Of a DNA stretch of 64,000 nt, positions 21,388 to 31,818 are shown in pieces. Origin of the DNA: Lotus japonicus. Lineage: Eukaryota > Streptophyta > Magnoliopsida > Fabales > Fabaceae. Location of the stretch: the NCBI RefSeq assembly GCF_012489685.1, contig NC_080042.1, forward strand, positions 26,293,158-26,357,157. The letters run 5' to 3'. A program made the translations under genes and the position numbers. Each line of letters starts with the position of its first letter. The stretch's first letter is position 1. Below the pieces are notes generated by a model. The model ran no database searches and had not been told where the DNA came from. It saw nothing but the letters and a program-made list of their open reading frames with translations.

Positions 21388-23103
21388 GAGGAAGATGAAC
21401 CAGAAGAAGAAGATGGTCCCTCTAATTCACAAACTCTGAAGAAGAGCAGAATCACTGCAGCTCATCCTAAGGAATTGATTCTGGGCAACAAAGACGAACC
21501 AGTCAGAACCAGATCAGCCTTCAGACCCTCTGAAGAAACCCTGCTTAGTCTGAAAGGATTGGTGTCCTTAATTGAACCCAAGTCAATTGATGAAACTCTT
21601 CAGGACAAGGACTGGATTCTGGCCATGGAAGAAGAACTGAATCAATTTTCCAAGAATGATGTTTGGAGCCTAGTGAAGAAGCCTGAAAGTGTCCATGTAA
21701 TTGGAACAAAATGGGTGTTCAGAAACAAGCTGAATGAGAAAGGAGATGTAGTCAGAAACAAGGCAAGGCTAGTTGCTCAAGGCTACAGCCAGCAGGAAGG
21801 AATAGACTACACTGAAACTTTTGCTCCAGTAGCTAGACTAGAAGCAATCAGACTGTTGATCTCTTTCTCAGTGAATCACAACATAATTCTACATAAGATG
21901 GATGTTAAGAGTGCCTTCCTAAATGGATACATATTAGAGGAAGTCTACGTTCATCAACCCCCAGGTTTTGAGGATGAGAAGAACCCAGACCATGTGTTCA
22001 AGTTGAAGAAATCACTCTATGGTCTGAAGCAAGCTCCCAGAGCATGGTATGAGAGACTCAGCTCATTCCTTCTGGAGAATAAGTTTGTAAGGGGTAAAGT
22101 AGATACAACTCTCTTTTGCAAAACTTACAAAGATGATATTTTAATTGTGCAATATTATGTTGATGATATTATATTTGGTTCTGCTAATCAATCTCTATGC
22201 CAAGAATTTTCTGAGATGATGCAGGCTGAATTTGAGATGAGTATGATGGGAGAACTTAAGTACTTTCTGGGAATACAAGTTGATCAAACACCAGAAGGAA
22301 CATATATCCATCAGAGCAAGTACACTAAAGAACTTCTGAAGAAGTTCAATATGCTGGATTCTACAGTGGCTAAGACTCCAATGCATCCAACATGCATTCT
22401 GGAGAAAGAAGATGCAAGTGGTAAAGTATGTCAGAAGCTCTATCGTGGTATGATAGGATCACTTCTATACTTAACTGCATCTAGGCCAGATATATTGTTT
22501 AGTGTTCATTTATGTGCTCGATTCCAATCAGATCCAAGGGAAACCCACTTAACTGCTGTTAAGAGGATCCTAAGGTATCTGAAAGGTACCATTAACCTTG
22601 GCTTGATGTATAAGAAAACATCAGAGTATAAGCTTTCAGGTTATTGTGATGCTGATTATGCTGGAGATAGAACAGAGAGAAAAAGCACTTCTGGAAATTG
22701 TCAATTTCTGGGAAGCAACTTAGTCTCATGGGCAAGCAAGAGGCAATCAACCATTGCACTATCAACTGCAGAGGCAGAATATATCTCAGCAGCAATATGC
22801 AGCACTCAGATGCTCTGGATGAAACATCAGCTGGAGGATTATCAAATCCTTGAGAGTAATATCCCAATCTATTGTGATAACACTGCTGCAATTTCATTGA
22901 GTAAGAATCCTATCTTACATTCAAGGGCAAAGCACATTGAGGTAAAGTATCATTTTATTAGAGATTATGTACAGAAGGGCGTACTTCTTCTGAAGTTTGT
23001 TGATACTGACCATCAATGGGCAGATATCTTTACAAAGCCCTTGGCAGAGGATAAATTTAATTTCATTCTGAAAAATCTGAATATGGACTTTTGTCCAGCA
23101 TGA
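21388..23103 (+). pseudogene. SIRE pol, linker plus reverse transcriptase and RNase H
   Basis: Open frame from just after the TAA at 21385-21387 to the stop at 23101-23103. It begins in an acidic linker, then a copia RT with KWVFRNK, KMDVKSAFLNG, LKQAPRAWYERL and the catalytic YVDD (Asp codons at 22162-22167), followed by RNase H with CDADYAGD, STAEAEY, CDNTAA and a C-terminus with WADIFTKPL. RT and RNase H show no stop. Protease and integrase are absent because of the deletion at about 21378, so the polyprotein cannot be complete. It is followed after about 490 bp by the env-like ORF. Confidence 0.9.
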
Positions 23104-23477
23104 AGATGGATCAGAACCTTTGACTATGATACTTCTTTATCAGAAGATGTCTAGTCCAGAAGGTAACTCTATCAGAGATTACGTACCCATTGGTGCTGAC
23201 TCTGAAGCTGAGACAGTAAACGTGTGTCAGAATCTCTGATACATAGTTCCTTGTGCCCGTGCTGACAATCTGTTGTAATGAGTGTTGATGTGCTTCTCTC
23301 CTGCGTGTGATAGGTGTATTTACTGTTACTATCATCTTTAATTTTTAACCGTTGATTTTAAATTGCTTTTTGAATCAACAACGGTTATTTGTCAAAACCC
23401 ACTATACACACACGTTCCCCTCACTTACGGTTTTACTTTATCTCTCTTCAGTTTTTCAAAACCTCTTACCCACGATC

Positions 23478-23497
23478 TCTCTCTCTCTCTCTCTATT
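23478..23497 (+). repeat. CT microsatellite ahead of env-like ORF
   Basis: A run of CT dinucleotides in the region between pol and the env-like ORF, a CT-rich leader-like stretch. Confidence 0.8.
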
Positions 23498-23590
23498 CAT
23501 CCTTCACCTTCAACCCAAAACCTTCAACCGACTCCAAAATTGGTGAGACAAACCAGAACTGAAGCTACGGATGTAACCAGGTTCCCTCAC

Positions 23591-24565
23591 ATGGTAGTAG
23601 GGCAAGCTACAAGGCAATTGGGTCCTGAAAATCCAGATCAAGGTCAAGCTTCAGAGAAGATGATTCCGATTTCAGAACGGGGCTGTGCCGTTCACTGCGT
23701 TTATGCTCCTGAAGAACTCCAAGTACTTGTAGAATGGAGATTCGACCTAGACAACATTGCTGCAAATGGGTATGACCTGCGTCCTGAAGTTCAAGCTCAG
23801 GGATGGGAAGAGTACTTCAACAATCTCAGAGGTCCCATTTATGATAAATTGGTCAAGGAATTCTGGAAGCACGCGGACTGTGATGATACACAAGTTGTCT
23901 CCTACATTACTGGAAGGAGAATAATCATCACGGAGAAGTCCATTGTGAACCTGCTTGGTGCAAACACTGGAACTAGGTATCAAATTCAACTGACAGAGTC
24001 GAAGCTGTCACCCAGAACCAAGGATGAAACCCACAAGGCGCTCTACACCACCTACAAACCTGGCAAGAGCAACTACAAGGTGATGGACCTTCATCCGAAG
24101 CTCAGAATCTGGCACAAGATTCTGCTTCACTGCATCAATCAGAGGCCGAAGGGTAGCTCTCCTGATTACATCAATTTCTGCCAGAAGGCAATGCTATTCT
24201 TCATTCAGGATAAGAAGAAGATCTGCCTCCCTTTCTTCTTGTTCTCTTACCTGAAGGAATGCATAAGGAAGTCCAGAACCACTGCCTCCATCAAGTCTGC
24301 CATCAAGTACATTCCCTTTGGGAGACTGCTTTCAGATCTCTTCATTGAGAGTAAATTCGTCGAAGATCTGATCAAGGCAGGATGAACAGAGGATCTGTCC
24401 ACAATAGTCAGTGATGTCTTCACAGCCACATCTTTGAAGAAGATGGGCTTGATCAAGAAAAAGGTAGACCCTGCTCATGAAGATACGTCTGCTGAAATCA
24501 GACAAAGAAGGGTGCCTCTGAATGACTTCCCTCTGGGGACCCAAGCAGACAATCCAGAAGCCATT
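23591..24565 (+). pseudogene. SIRE env-like ORF, N-terminal part (one stop, interrupted by T3)
   Basis: The frame is open from 23363, and the first Met with convincing homology is at 23591 (MVVGQATRQLG). The product resembles the plant-retroelement env-like/putative plant transposon protein type: a globular region with WRFDLDNIAANG, YITGRRI and LLGANTG motifs, and a helical C-terminal part. TGA at 24383-24385 breaks the frame, which then continues to the T3 insertion. No convincing signal peptide was seen. The role of the env-like protein is unknown. The C-terminal half continues at 39389 in the frame set by the CTATG duplication. Confidence 0.82.
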
Positions 24566-25262
24566 CTATGTGTAAGACCTGGATTTTCAGAACAAGCTAG
24601 TTTCCGACTCACGCGTAGAATCAGTGTAAGCGTGACAGGAGTTTGATATTTGAGGAAGATTAATGAAGAAGAAAGTTCAGGAATTGCTTGAGGAATGTTG
24701 CGTAGTTGTTTTCGGAGTTAGTGCGAGTCGTCTGCACACTTGCCTTAGGGCGAGCGTGTCCAGAATAGGCTATTTCGCTCTTAAAGCAACGTTTTGAGTG
24801 AGATTTCGAACTCTCGGAAAATTTAAAGATTCTCTTTATTTTTCCATCGACCAGCGTTTCATTTCGGAACTCTGGACTGTACGCACGATAGGTTTCACTT
24901 TTCGGATGTCCGCCGACGCTAATTTCTTTGCTTCGAAACCCTATTTTCGAGCAATGGATGAAGACTTTTTCTATTCGGGACTTCTAACGAAGATTCCGTC
25001 CGCGTTGCCAGATTTGTTTCGACGTTTCCAATCTTTCTTCAGAAGGAAGTTTTGTCGTCCGGCGATCACAGCAAAAAGTAGTTTTTCGGGACAGATTTAA
25101 CTTACACCGCTTTTGAGATTTTCGATATCGTTTTTCCCATATCATAGATATTTGTTTTGAGTTCTGGATTTCTGACGCCAGAATCTCTCTTAGAATTCCT
25201 TGGTGAACGTGCTGCAAAAATCGGAATCGCGAAATTTTCATTTTCCCGGGATTTCGCCCGCC

Positions 25263-25270
25263 TATAAATA
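25263..25270 (+). promoter_or_regulatory. T3 LTR1 TATA box
   Basis: TATAAATA in GCCTATAAATAGGC, 692 bp into the LTR. The LTR2 copy is at 32511-32518. Confidence 0.7.
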
Positions 25271-26072
25271 GGCGAAAAAGCAAAATATCTTTCATTTTCC
25301 TCCATTAGTGGCCCAAATTCGTGGAGAGCAAGGGGGGAGGAGATTTTCGCGAAAACTTGACCAATCTTCGTGCAGTTCGTCCCTACTTCTAGGTATCAAG
25401 GTAACTAACACGATTCCTACCTCTGATTGTTGTTTCTGTTGCGTTTCTGAAGTCGTTTCTGTGCTCTAAGTTTTGAGCTTTTTCTAAAATTGTCCGATTT
25501 CTCTGATTTCTCGCTTGGGTTATGTTCCTTATGTTCCCCTGAGTCTAAAACCTCTGTCAGTAAACTATGATTGCGATTCAGTTGTCCAGGATCTGAAAAA
25601 TTGACTCAAAACTCTTTTTGTCTCACATTTCGAAACTTTATTGTCGTAAAGCTATAATCTGACTTCGTGCCTTTAGGATTTGTTGTCACGGATGTCATGA
25701 GGATCGTTGCTGTCAAATCTGTTTTCAGAACTGATAACTTTGAAGTTTTGAGCCTTTATTTTGGACCAAAATGCCCCTGCGTAGTCGTATTTCGACCCGA
25801 TTGTCCGAAAATTGTTCTGACAGTTTCTTTGCCTTAGTTTTACCCTAAAACTACCTTGTAAACTGGTTTGATCGAAGAAAAAGAGCCGAAGCCCTTTTCT
25901 CCTTATGGCCGTGGGTTTTTCCTAAGGGGGGGGGAGTTTTTCGTTTTCGAAAACTTGTCCTTTCGTACCCGTTTGTCGTATTCTGAAGCTTTGATGCTTT
26001 GTCTATCGTTTATGTATTGTTTTGCGATCGAACTAATCGATTTTGTTTGAATTCTGCTTTGTTTTCTCCGAG

Positions 26073-26150
26073 GTTCAGTTGAAGGAACTTTGGAATATTC
26101 AGAGCAACTGTTTGAGGACAACCTTGATTTCGAAGCTGGAACAGCTCGAG
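26073..26150 (+). other. Predicted 78-nt leader exon in T3 LTR1
   Basis: Preceded by TTTTCTCCGAG and followed by GTTAGGGC. Same length as the T1 block and alignable with it without gaps. The LTR2 copy is at 33324-33401. Splicing is inferred. Confidence 0.4.
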
Positions 26151-26879
26151 GTTAGGGCAACTTGCTATATTTAGCTATGATTTCATGATAGGCGTCGATA
26201 AACTCGACCTATTCTTTATCTGATGTTGTATATGATGATGTGTTGAATTGAGCGTTTTGACGCAACTTCGGAGTGGAGGTTCATTGATCCGGTGATCTTT
26301 GACATTTCGGGTTGGATGAACAAACCTAGGCAAGTCCAAATGTGGGGTTTGAGACTTAGCCATTTGTTGGGATTCGTTGGAATTCCTAGACTTTCCCCGG
26401 GAAATGTATTTTGGGTGGTTGATTTTTGGAAACTTAGAATGATAGAGCTTTCGAAAAATAAAGACTTGGGAAACTTAGACTTTGAGAAATAAACTCATAA
26501 CCTGACTAATCTGAATTGAAATCATTTTTATTAACGTTTAAGTATAGGAAAACTGAAGGGGAAAATATTTACGAAAGACGGGGAAAAGTCGACCTTTGTT
26601 GTGGGTTTGGAGAGTTATCGGAATTGGGAAAGCCACTAAGGTGAGCTATGGTGATGATTGAAAGTCACCAAGTACGTTAGTACTCTTGGGGAAGTGTTAT
26701 GGAGCCGTGTTGTATTGACCGACACCTAGTGCTCTTGTTGTTTGGGCTGTGTTGTATTGACCGACACTAGACCCTCGTGTAATCTTGTTGGTGGAGTTGT
26801 GTTGTATTGACCGACACTAACTCTTGGGTTGTTTTGAGTTTGGGTCGGAGCAGTTTATTTAGCCATCCAAAGGATGAGC

Positions 26880-27252
26880 CGGGAAGCTTCACTGAGGCGT
26901 GAGACTTCGGGAAAGCATGGAACTTCACTGAAGCGTGAGACTTCGTGAAAGTGAGTAAGCTTCACTGAGGCGTGAGACTTCGTGAAAGCAGAAACTTCAC
27001 TGAGGTGGGAGACCTCGTGGAGACGGGAACCTTCGCTGAAACGGGAGACTTTGCGGAGGCGTACACCTTTGCTGAAGCGGGAGACTTTGCGGAGGCGTGC
27101 AACTTCACTGAAGCGTGAGACTTCGTGAATGCGTGAAAATTCACTGAAGCGTGAGACTTCGTGAATGTGTGAGATTTCACTGAAGCGTGAGACTTCGTGA
27201 AAGCGTAAGACCCCATTGAAGCGTGAGACTTCATGGAAGCGTGAGATTTCAT
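26880..27252 (+). repeat. T3 LTR minisatellite with CTTCACTGAAG units
   Basis: About a dozen degenerate units of 28-36 bp built on CTTCACTGAAGCGTGAGA and CTTCGTGAA. CTTC-A-CT-GAAG-type units can form tiny hairpins. The minus-strand ORF over it, with Lys-Ser-His-Ala repeats, is a by-product of the repeat. The LTR2 copy is at 34131-34503. Confidence 0.85.
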
Positions 27253-27575
27253 CGTCGTTTACCCTAGGGCAACGACAGGGAACATTGGTTTAGTTGGATA
27301 CGTGTGTGTTGGGAGGACGATACATTGTTTGACTAACCTTATCACCTAACTTCATATGTTGAGATTATGATGATTTGATGTTGATGAACATCGTTAGGTA
27401 TTAATGATTGAACTGTGTAGGAGATTCGAGAACATGCTATGTATATACCTTAGAGTAGGCAATACATAACTTATATGTATATATATACAACATATGTATA
27501 TATCCCCTTTATCACAAGTTGATTGTATATCTATTGTATTCTGTAAGTTGACCCTAGCGCCTTGGCTTTGTTTGT

Positions 27576-27800
27576 ATGTTTGTGTTTGGGCGGTCAGCCT
27601 GCTGCCAGGCGTCTGTCAGCCGGTTCGTGATGATTCGTTGTGCGGGAAAGACCCGGAGCGGAACGACTATTACTGAAGCTTTCGACGAGGACCCGGACTT
27701 CATGCCTTATCGAGGGAGGGTCGATGATAGTAGTGTGGGGTATGGGTGGTTAGAGTCTTTTGGAGTTGGTTGTTACTGTAATAGCTCTGATTCGTTTTGC
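27576..27800 (+). pseudogene. Degraded LTR ORF region in T3 LTR1
   Basis: It lies where T1 and T2 LTRs carry their ORF, just after a shared GTTGACCCT motif (27548). A short frame with AFDEDPDF recalls FDEDTAW of the T2 ORF and DTDTPGAW of the T1 ORF, but the WxVD core is missing. Downstream sequence (GGGACAGGGTAGG, TTTTTGTGTGGTTCTCTT) matches T1 after its ORF. It is read as a shortened, non-functional remnant. The LTR2 copy is at about 34827-35051. Confidence 0.35.
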
Positions 27801-28210
27801 TTTTGGGACAGGGTAGGTTTCCGATGCATGGCTTTTTGTGTGGTTCTCTTACGGAGGGATCACAGTGAGTTAGTCGGACCATAGGGGTCTTTGCTTAGGC
27901 CATTTTGAGGCCGACTTTCTCCTAGTGGTTTGTAATTATACTTTTTCTCACTCACACTTCTGGATCTGTAAATATTTGCCTACGGGCACACTACTTTGGA
28001 GTCACTGCGGGTGTGTGTGACGTGGAAGTGCAGCTGAGGCTGTACATGTTTATATTTGATGTATATCGGTTAGTTTAGTAGTTGGGTTTTGTCTTAACTT
28101 CATTATCGTTTTGATTTAAAGGAAAGAAAACGAAAAAAAATTACCTGTTTTCCGCGTAAAGATTATTTTTGGTTACTAAAGTGACACCTGGAAATCGGGG
28201 TGTTACATTG

Positions 28211-28222
28211 TGGTATCAGAGC
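28211..28222 (+). other. T3 unit 1 primer-binding site
   Basis: TGGTATCAGAGC after LTR1; complementary to initiator Met tRNA. Confidence 0.95.
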
Positions 28223-28416
28223 TTAGTCGAGTCTTTTGGGAGTCTTTGGGGAATAGGTCTTCTGTGCTAGGTTGTGTGACTCTGCAAAGAGTGAAAATTG
28301 ATTGTCTGCAGAGCGATTTTCGCTCTAATTGTTTGCGTTACTACTTAATCGGATTGAGTGGTTTGTCTAGTGCTACCGTATGGCTAGTACTAATCGGACG
28401 TTTGATGAGATATAGG

Positions 28417-29202
28417 ATGGTGGACCTTAACCGGATGGCGGGGGCAATAGCTACACTGATTGAGGCAATGATGAACCAGGCTGCGGAAGACGCTTATATG
28501 CGCGCTGAAGAGGCTGCACGTGAGCATCACCAATGATTGATGGCGACGGCGATGTATCAACAAAGAGGAATGAACCGAACAGGAGCTGGGGGACCAATAA
28601 GGTCAGGATCTCAAGGCTACAACAGAAGGGAGAGCTACCATCAGTGGGGACTGTATCAGCGTTTCAAGGGAAGAGATCTTATCTCAAGAGTCTACAAACC
28701 AACGACTGCTGATACTGGAGGGGAGCCAGTTGGTGACAAAGGTGTGACATGTACTAGTTGTGGAAAGTTTGGGCATTTTGCTAACAAGTGCTCAGTGACT
28801 GGATGGAGATGCTTCAAGTGTAACCGAGAGGGGCATCTAGCTGTGAACTGCAAGACACCCCAGGAGGAAACGTCTGATAGTAAGATGAAAGGGAATGATG
28901 CTACCGAAGGGACATGAAACAAGACTTCGGGAAGAGCAGTGACGTGTTACAGGTGCAGGGAAGTAGGGCACTATGCTAGTAAGTGCAAGATCAAGGGAAA
29001 ACTATGCTTTAATTGCAACCAACCGGGACATTTCTCCAGAGATTGTAAGGCACTCAAGGGCGAATCATCAGGGAATGTTGGGAAAGGAAAACAATTTGCT
29101 ACAGAGGAAAGGATTCAAACCAAGGAGGGGGCAAGAGCTGAGGAGTTGAACGAGGAAGAACGTGGGAACGATGGTAATATTTTAACTGTTCTTTTATTCT
29201 AG
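28417..29202 (+). pseudogene. T3 unit 1 Gag remnant with four zinc knuckles
   Basis: ATG at 28417 opens a Gag N-terminus (AGAIATLIEAMMNQAAED) like that of T1. The capsid part is missing: the frame passes from the AREHHQ helix straight to the basic Gly-rich region before the knuckles. TGA at 28534-28536 (CGA in unit 2) and TGA at 28915-28917 (shared by both units) break it. CCHC knuckles: CTSCGKFGHFANKC, CFKCNREGHLAVNC, CYRCREVGHYASKC, CFNCNQPGHFSRDC. T1 and T2 have two. The tail stops at 29200-29202, before any protease motif. It could at most have bound nucleic acid. Confidence 0.82.
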
Positions 29203-31780
29203 AATAACTTACTCTTTTCTCTTCGAAGCGAGTGTGACGCGCCTAACTTGTATTTACGACCTAGACTATGATCTTATGATTATTATCCCTAGTAGGACCT
29301 TATTCGAAGTTGCTCGTGTTTTAACTATAGGAGTTACACGAGGTTGGGAATAGCACACTAAGTCTAGAAAGTAGCCTTCCACCGATGCGATTATGAGGAA
29401 GCTAGTAACTGAAGAACGAATCTTAGGGAGATTCTGTATGGGTAGTATACGTGTCATGTTGAGGGTGTGTAGTTCCGTAGCGGGATCATTAAAGGATTTA
29501 GTATCAGGATATTTGTGACTACTGGAGGATAGGAACTCATTGACTGTTCCAGTGGGTTTTTCTAAATTTCCACCTTCGATGTATTAGGCCTGATCAACCT
29601 AATATTGAGGGGGTGATATTCGGAATCACAGCTGGTTATGGACTTTGATAGAAGGACGGGTAAGATGAATTTGAATTGATTGAGGATTAGTCGGATTTGG
29701 GAGGAAAGTTCGTGTTAAGCATTTGATTGTAAAAGATTAAGATTTGAATCTGTGGAAGTCGATGAGTGTCGTATAGACATTGATTGGTTAGTTCGTGTGA
29801 TTACTCCAAGTAGAGGTAGACTAAGTCAAGAGGTTTAATGCCGGAAAAGTATTAAGTAGTTTCTCGGAAGTTATGAAGTCATAGGTTATGTGATTGCTGA
29901 GGGGAGTTGTTAGAGACTACATAAGTTGGATTTAATCATGTTTTAGATGATACCTTGATGGTAGCGAGATTGAGAAGAATTAGCTCTGAACTAGATTGTT
30001 ATAGTCGAGTTCGAGGAATAAATTTTGCTAAGCGTTTGATTAATATGTGGAGACATTATAGTCTTAAGAGATGAATTTTCGCTTGAAAAGTGTTGAATTA
30101 ATGATTAAGTTGGAGAAAGAAAGTTTTAGCATAAGTTGAATACTTGAGGTTGTTGATATGGATTCCAAAGAAATATGCTGAGATTACTAAGTGAGATATA
30201 CTAAGTTGGATTGAAATCTTAGGGTTAAGATTGAATCTTGAGAGCCGAGAATCGCGTACGAGTAGGAGATCTTATGGTTGTAGGTGTGACAATAGGAGTT
30301 GAATCTTAGAAGATTGAAGACCTGAAGGTGAGTTTCGGGTTAAGACCATTGATGTATAATATAAGAGTGATCTTGAAGTAAAGGAATTCTGGGTTGTGTA
30401 GAGTGTTAAGGTTGGTTATAAGTTGGTGATCGATTGATGTTGATTATGAGGTTGCGGACATAATGACCATGTGATAAGATTTGAATGATGTTGGCATAAT
30501 AAGTTGTGAATGTGAAAGCATGACGACACTGGTCAGGTCGTTTGGGTAAGTGAAGGAGTTATAGTTTTTAAGAAACGGATATCCATTTAAGAAGTATTGA
30601 AGGATTAAAGGTCATTAGAGGACCAAACTTGGTGAAGGTTTAGGTTTTAAATCTATGAATGTCTGTCTAAGGTGTGTAGGACTCGAAGTTTGTCAGAATT
30701 TGATTGAGAGATTAAGAAGTTGAGTGACGAGATGGTGATGGAGTGACAAAAAGGAAAGTGTTAGTATTAAGATGAATACTTGAAGTTGTTATGTTTGGAC
30801 AAGTTCCTCAGAGTCTAAGAGGGAATGAAACTTTGTTATGGATTTTGATGGTGCACATTACGGGTAACAAGTGAATTTTGCTAAAGTTGAATAAGAATCC
30901 TAGGGCTAAGGTTGTCCTAGAGAGCTGAGATTCCTGTACACATAAGAGATTTAGTGGTGTTAGCGGTTACGGTAAGAGTTAAATCTCAGAATGTTGAAGG
31001 ATCGGATGATAAGATGGCTAGTTAAGTCCCTTGAGGTATAGTTATGATTTAATCTTCTAGAGGATAAGTCTCGATTGGTGCGAAGTGTTAGGGATTTCAG
31101 TAAGTGTAAATAGGTTTGAGTGAGGGAAGTTCTAAGGAAGAAGACGATAATAATGGATTGTTAGATATTAAGAAGAGGATTATCTTATAAGTTGTTGATA
31201 ACTTGATGTTGAAGGGGATAAGATTAGTGAAGGACAAGAAATAAGGACATAAGTCGATTTTTAATTCGAATGGTGACTAAGTAGGAGATTGATTTCATTG
31301 TGCGAGTGATGATAGTTACGAAGTTGGATGTGACGTTAATGGACTATTAGATTCCAACGCAATATTTCGTCTAGGAGTTATCGAACGGACAAGTGGAGTT
31401 TTGGACTGTAGATGAAGATCACGAGGACGAGTTGAGTATTTACCTTGAGATGACAGAGAGGCACCGAGTTTAAGAAGAATTTCGGACGACCGAAAGTAAA
31501 GAAGTAAGTGGCTAAGGTTGTACGACTGCACGGAGTGCCAACCGGTATCATTTCAAGCAGAGATCCGACGCAAAGTGATCGAGCCAAACGACATGAAGTT
31601 GAATGATGGTTTGTCTTTTGAGACACCGACAGTTAGCAGTGGGGATAGAAGAGTGAAACAGTTAAGGGAAAAACAGCTTGCTTAAGTAAAGGTTATGAGG
31701 AACAATGACACAGGCAATGCTACATGGGAATTGGAAGACCAGATCAAGGAACTGTATTCCGGAATTTTCTCAGAACTCTG
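29203..31780 (+). pseudogene. T3 unit 1 decayed pol region
   Basis: No long ORF. Near the 3' end a stretch at about 31519-31569 reads like integrase (RLHGVPTGI, then SRDP), followed after a deletion by the chromodomain-like pol end (FETPTVSSGD, then ATWELEDQIKELY) at about 31610-31780. The 2.3 kb from 29203 to about 31500 shows no recognisable RT or protease. T3 therefore depends on another Tekay element for its enzymes. Confidence 0.7.
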
Positions 31781-31818
31781 AGTTTCGAGGACGAAACTTT
31801 CTTTTTGGAGGGGAGTAT
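31781..31818 (+). other. T3 unit 1 3' hairpin and polypurine tract
   Basis: AGTTTCG/CGAAACT stem (31781-31798), then the purine run GGAGGGGAG before LTR2. Confidence 0.75.

Larger units (their letters stand above)
24571..28207 (+). repeat. T3 LTR1 (3637 bp)
   Basis: Starts TGTAAGACCTGG and ends GGTGTTACA. Contains a TATA box at 25263, a candidate donor at 25400/25401, a predicted 78-nt exon at 26073-26150, hairpins at 26671-26817, a minisatellite at 26880-27252 and a degraded LTR ORF at about 27576-27800. Nearly identical to LTR2. Confidence 0.95.

Noticed and set aside
23363..23590. Env-like ORF start at 23363
   Set aside because: The upstream frame covers a CT microsatellite and leader-like DNA and starts at a non-ATG or weak site; recognisable protein begins near 23591.
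26962..27252. Minus-strand ORF with Lys-Ser-His-Ala repeats, possible repeat protein
   Set aside because: It is a translation of the LTR minisatellite; its unit follows the DNA repeat and there is no start context or homologue outside T3.
26880..27252. Regular repeats as a CRISPR array
   Set aside because: Units are degenerate and head-to-tail without unique spacers, and this is plant DNA.
28210..28416. Extended N-terminus for T3 Gag from the primer-binding site
   Set aside because: It uses a GTG start within the primer-binding site; the ATG at 28417 matches the Gag starts of T1 and T2.
29203..31500. A hidden second gene in the 2.3-kb open-frame-free part of T3
   Set aside because: No frame of useful length and no motif on either strand; both copies agree, so it is decayed or non-coding sequence.
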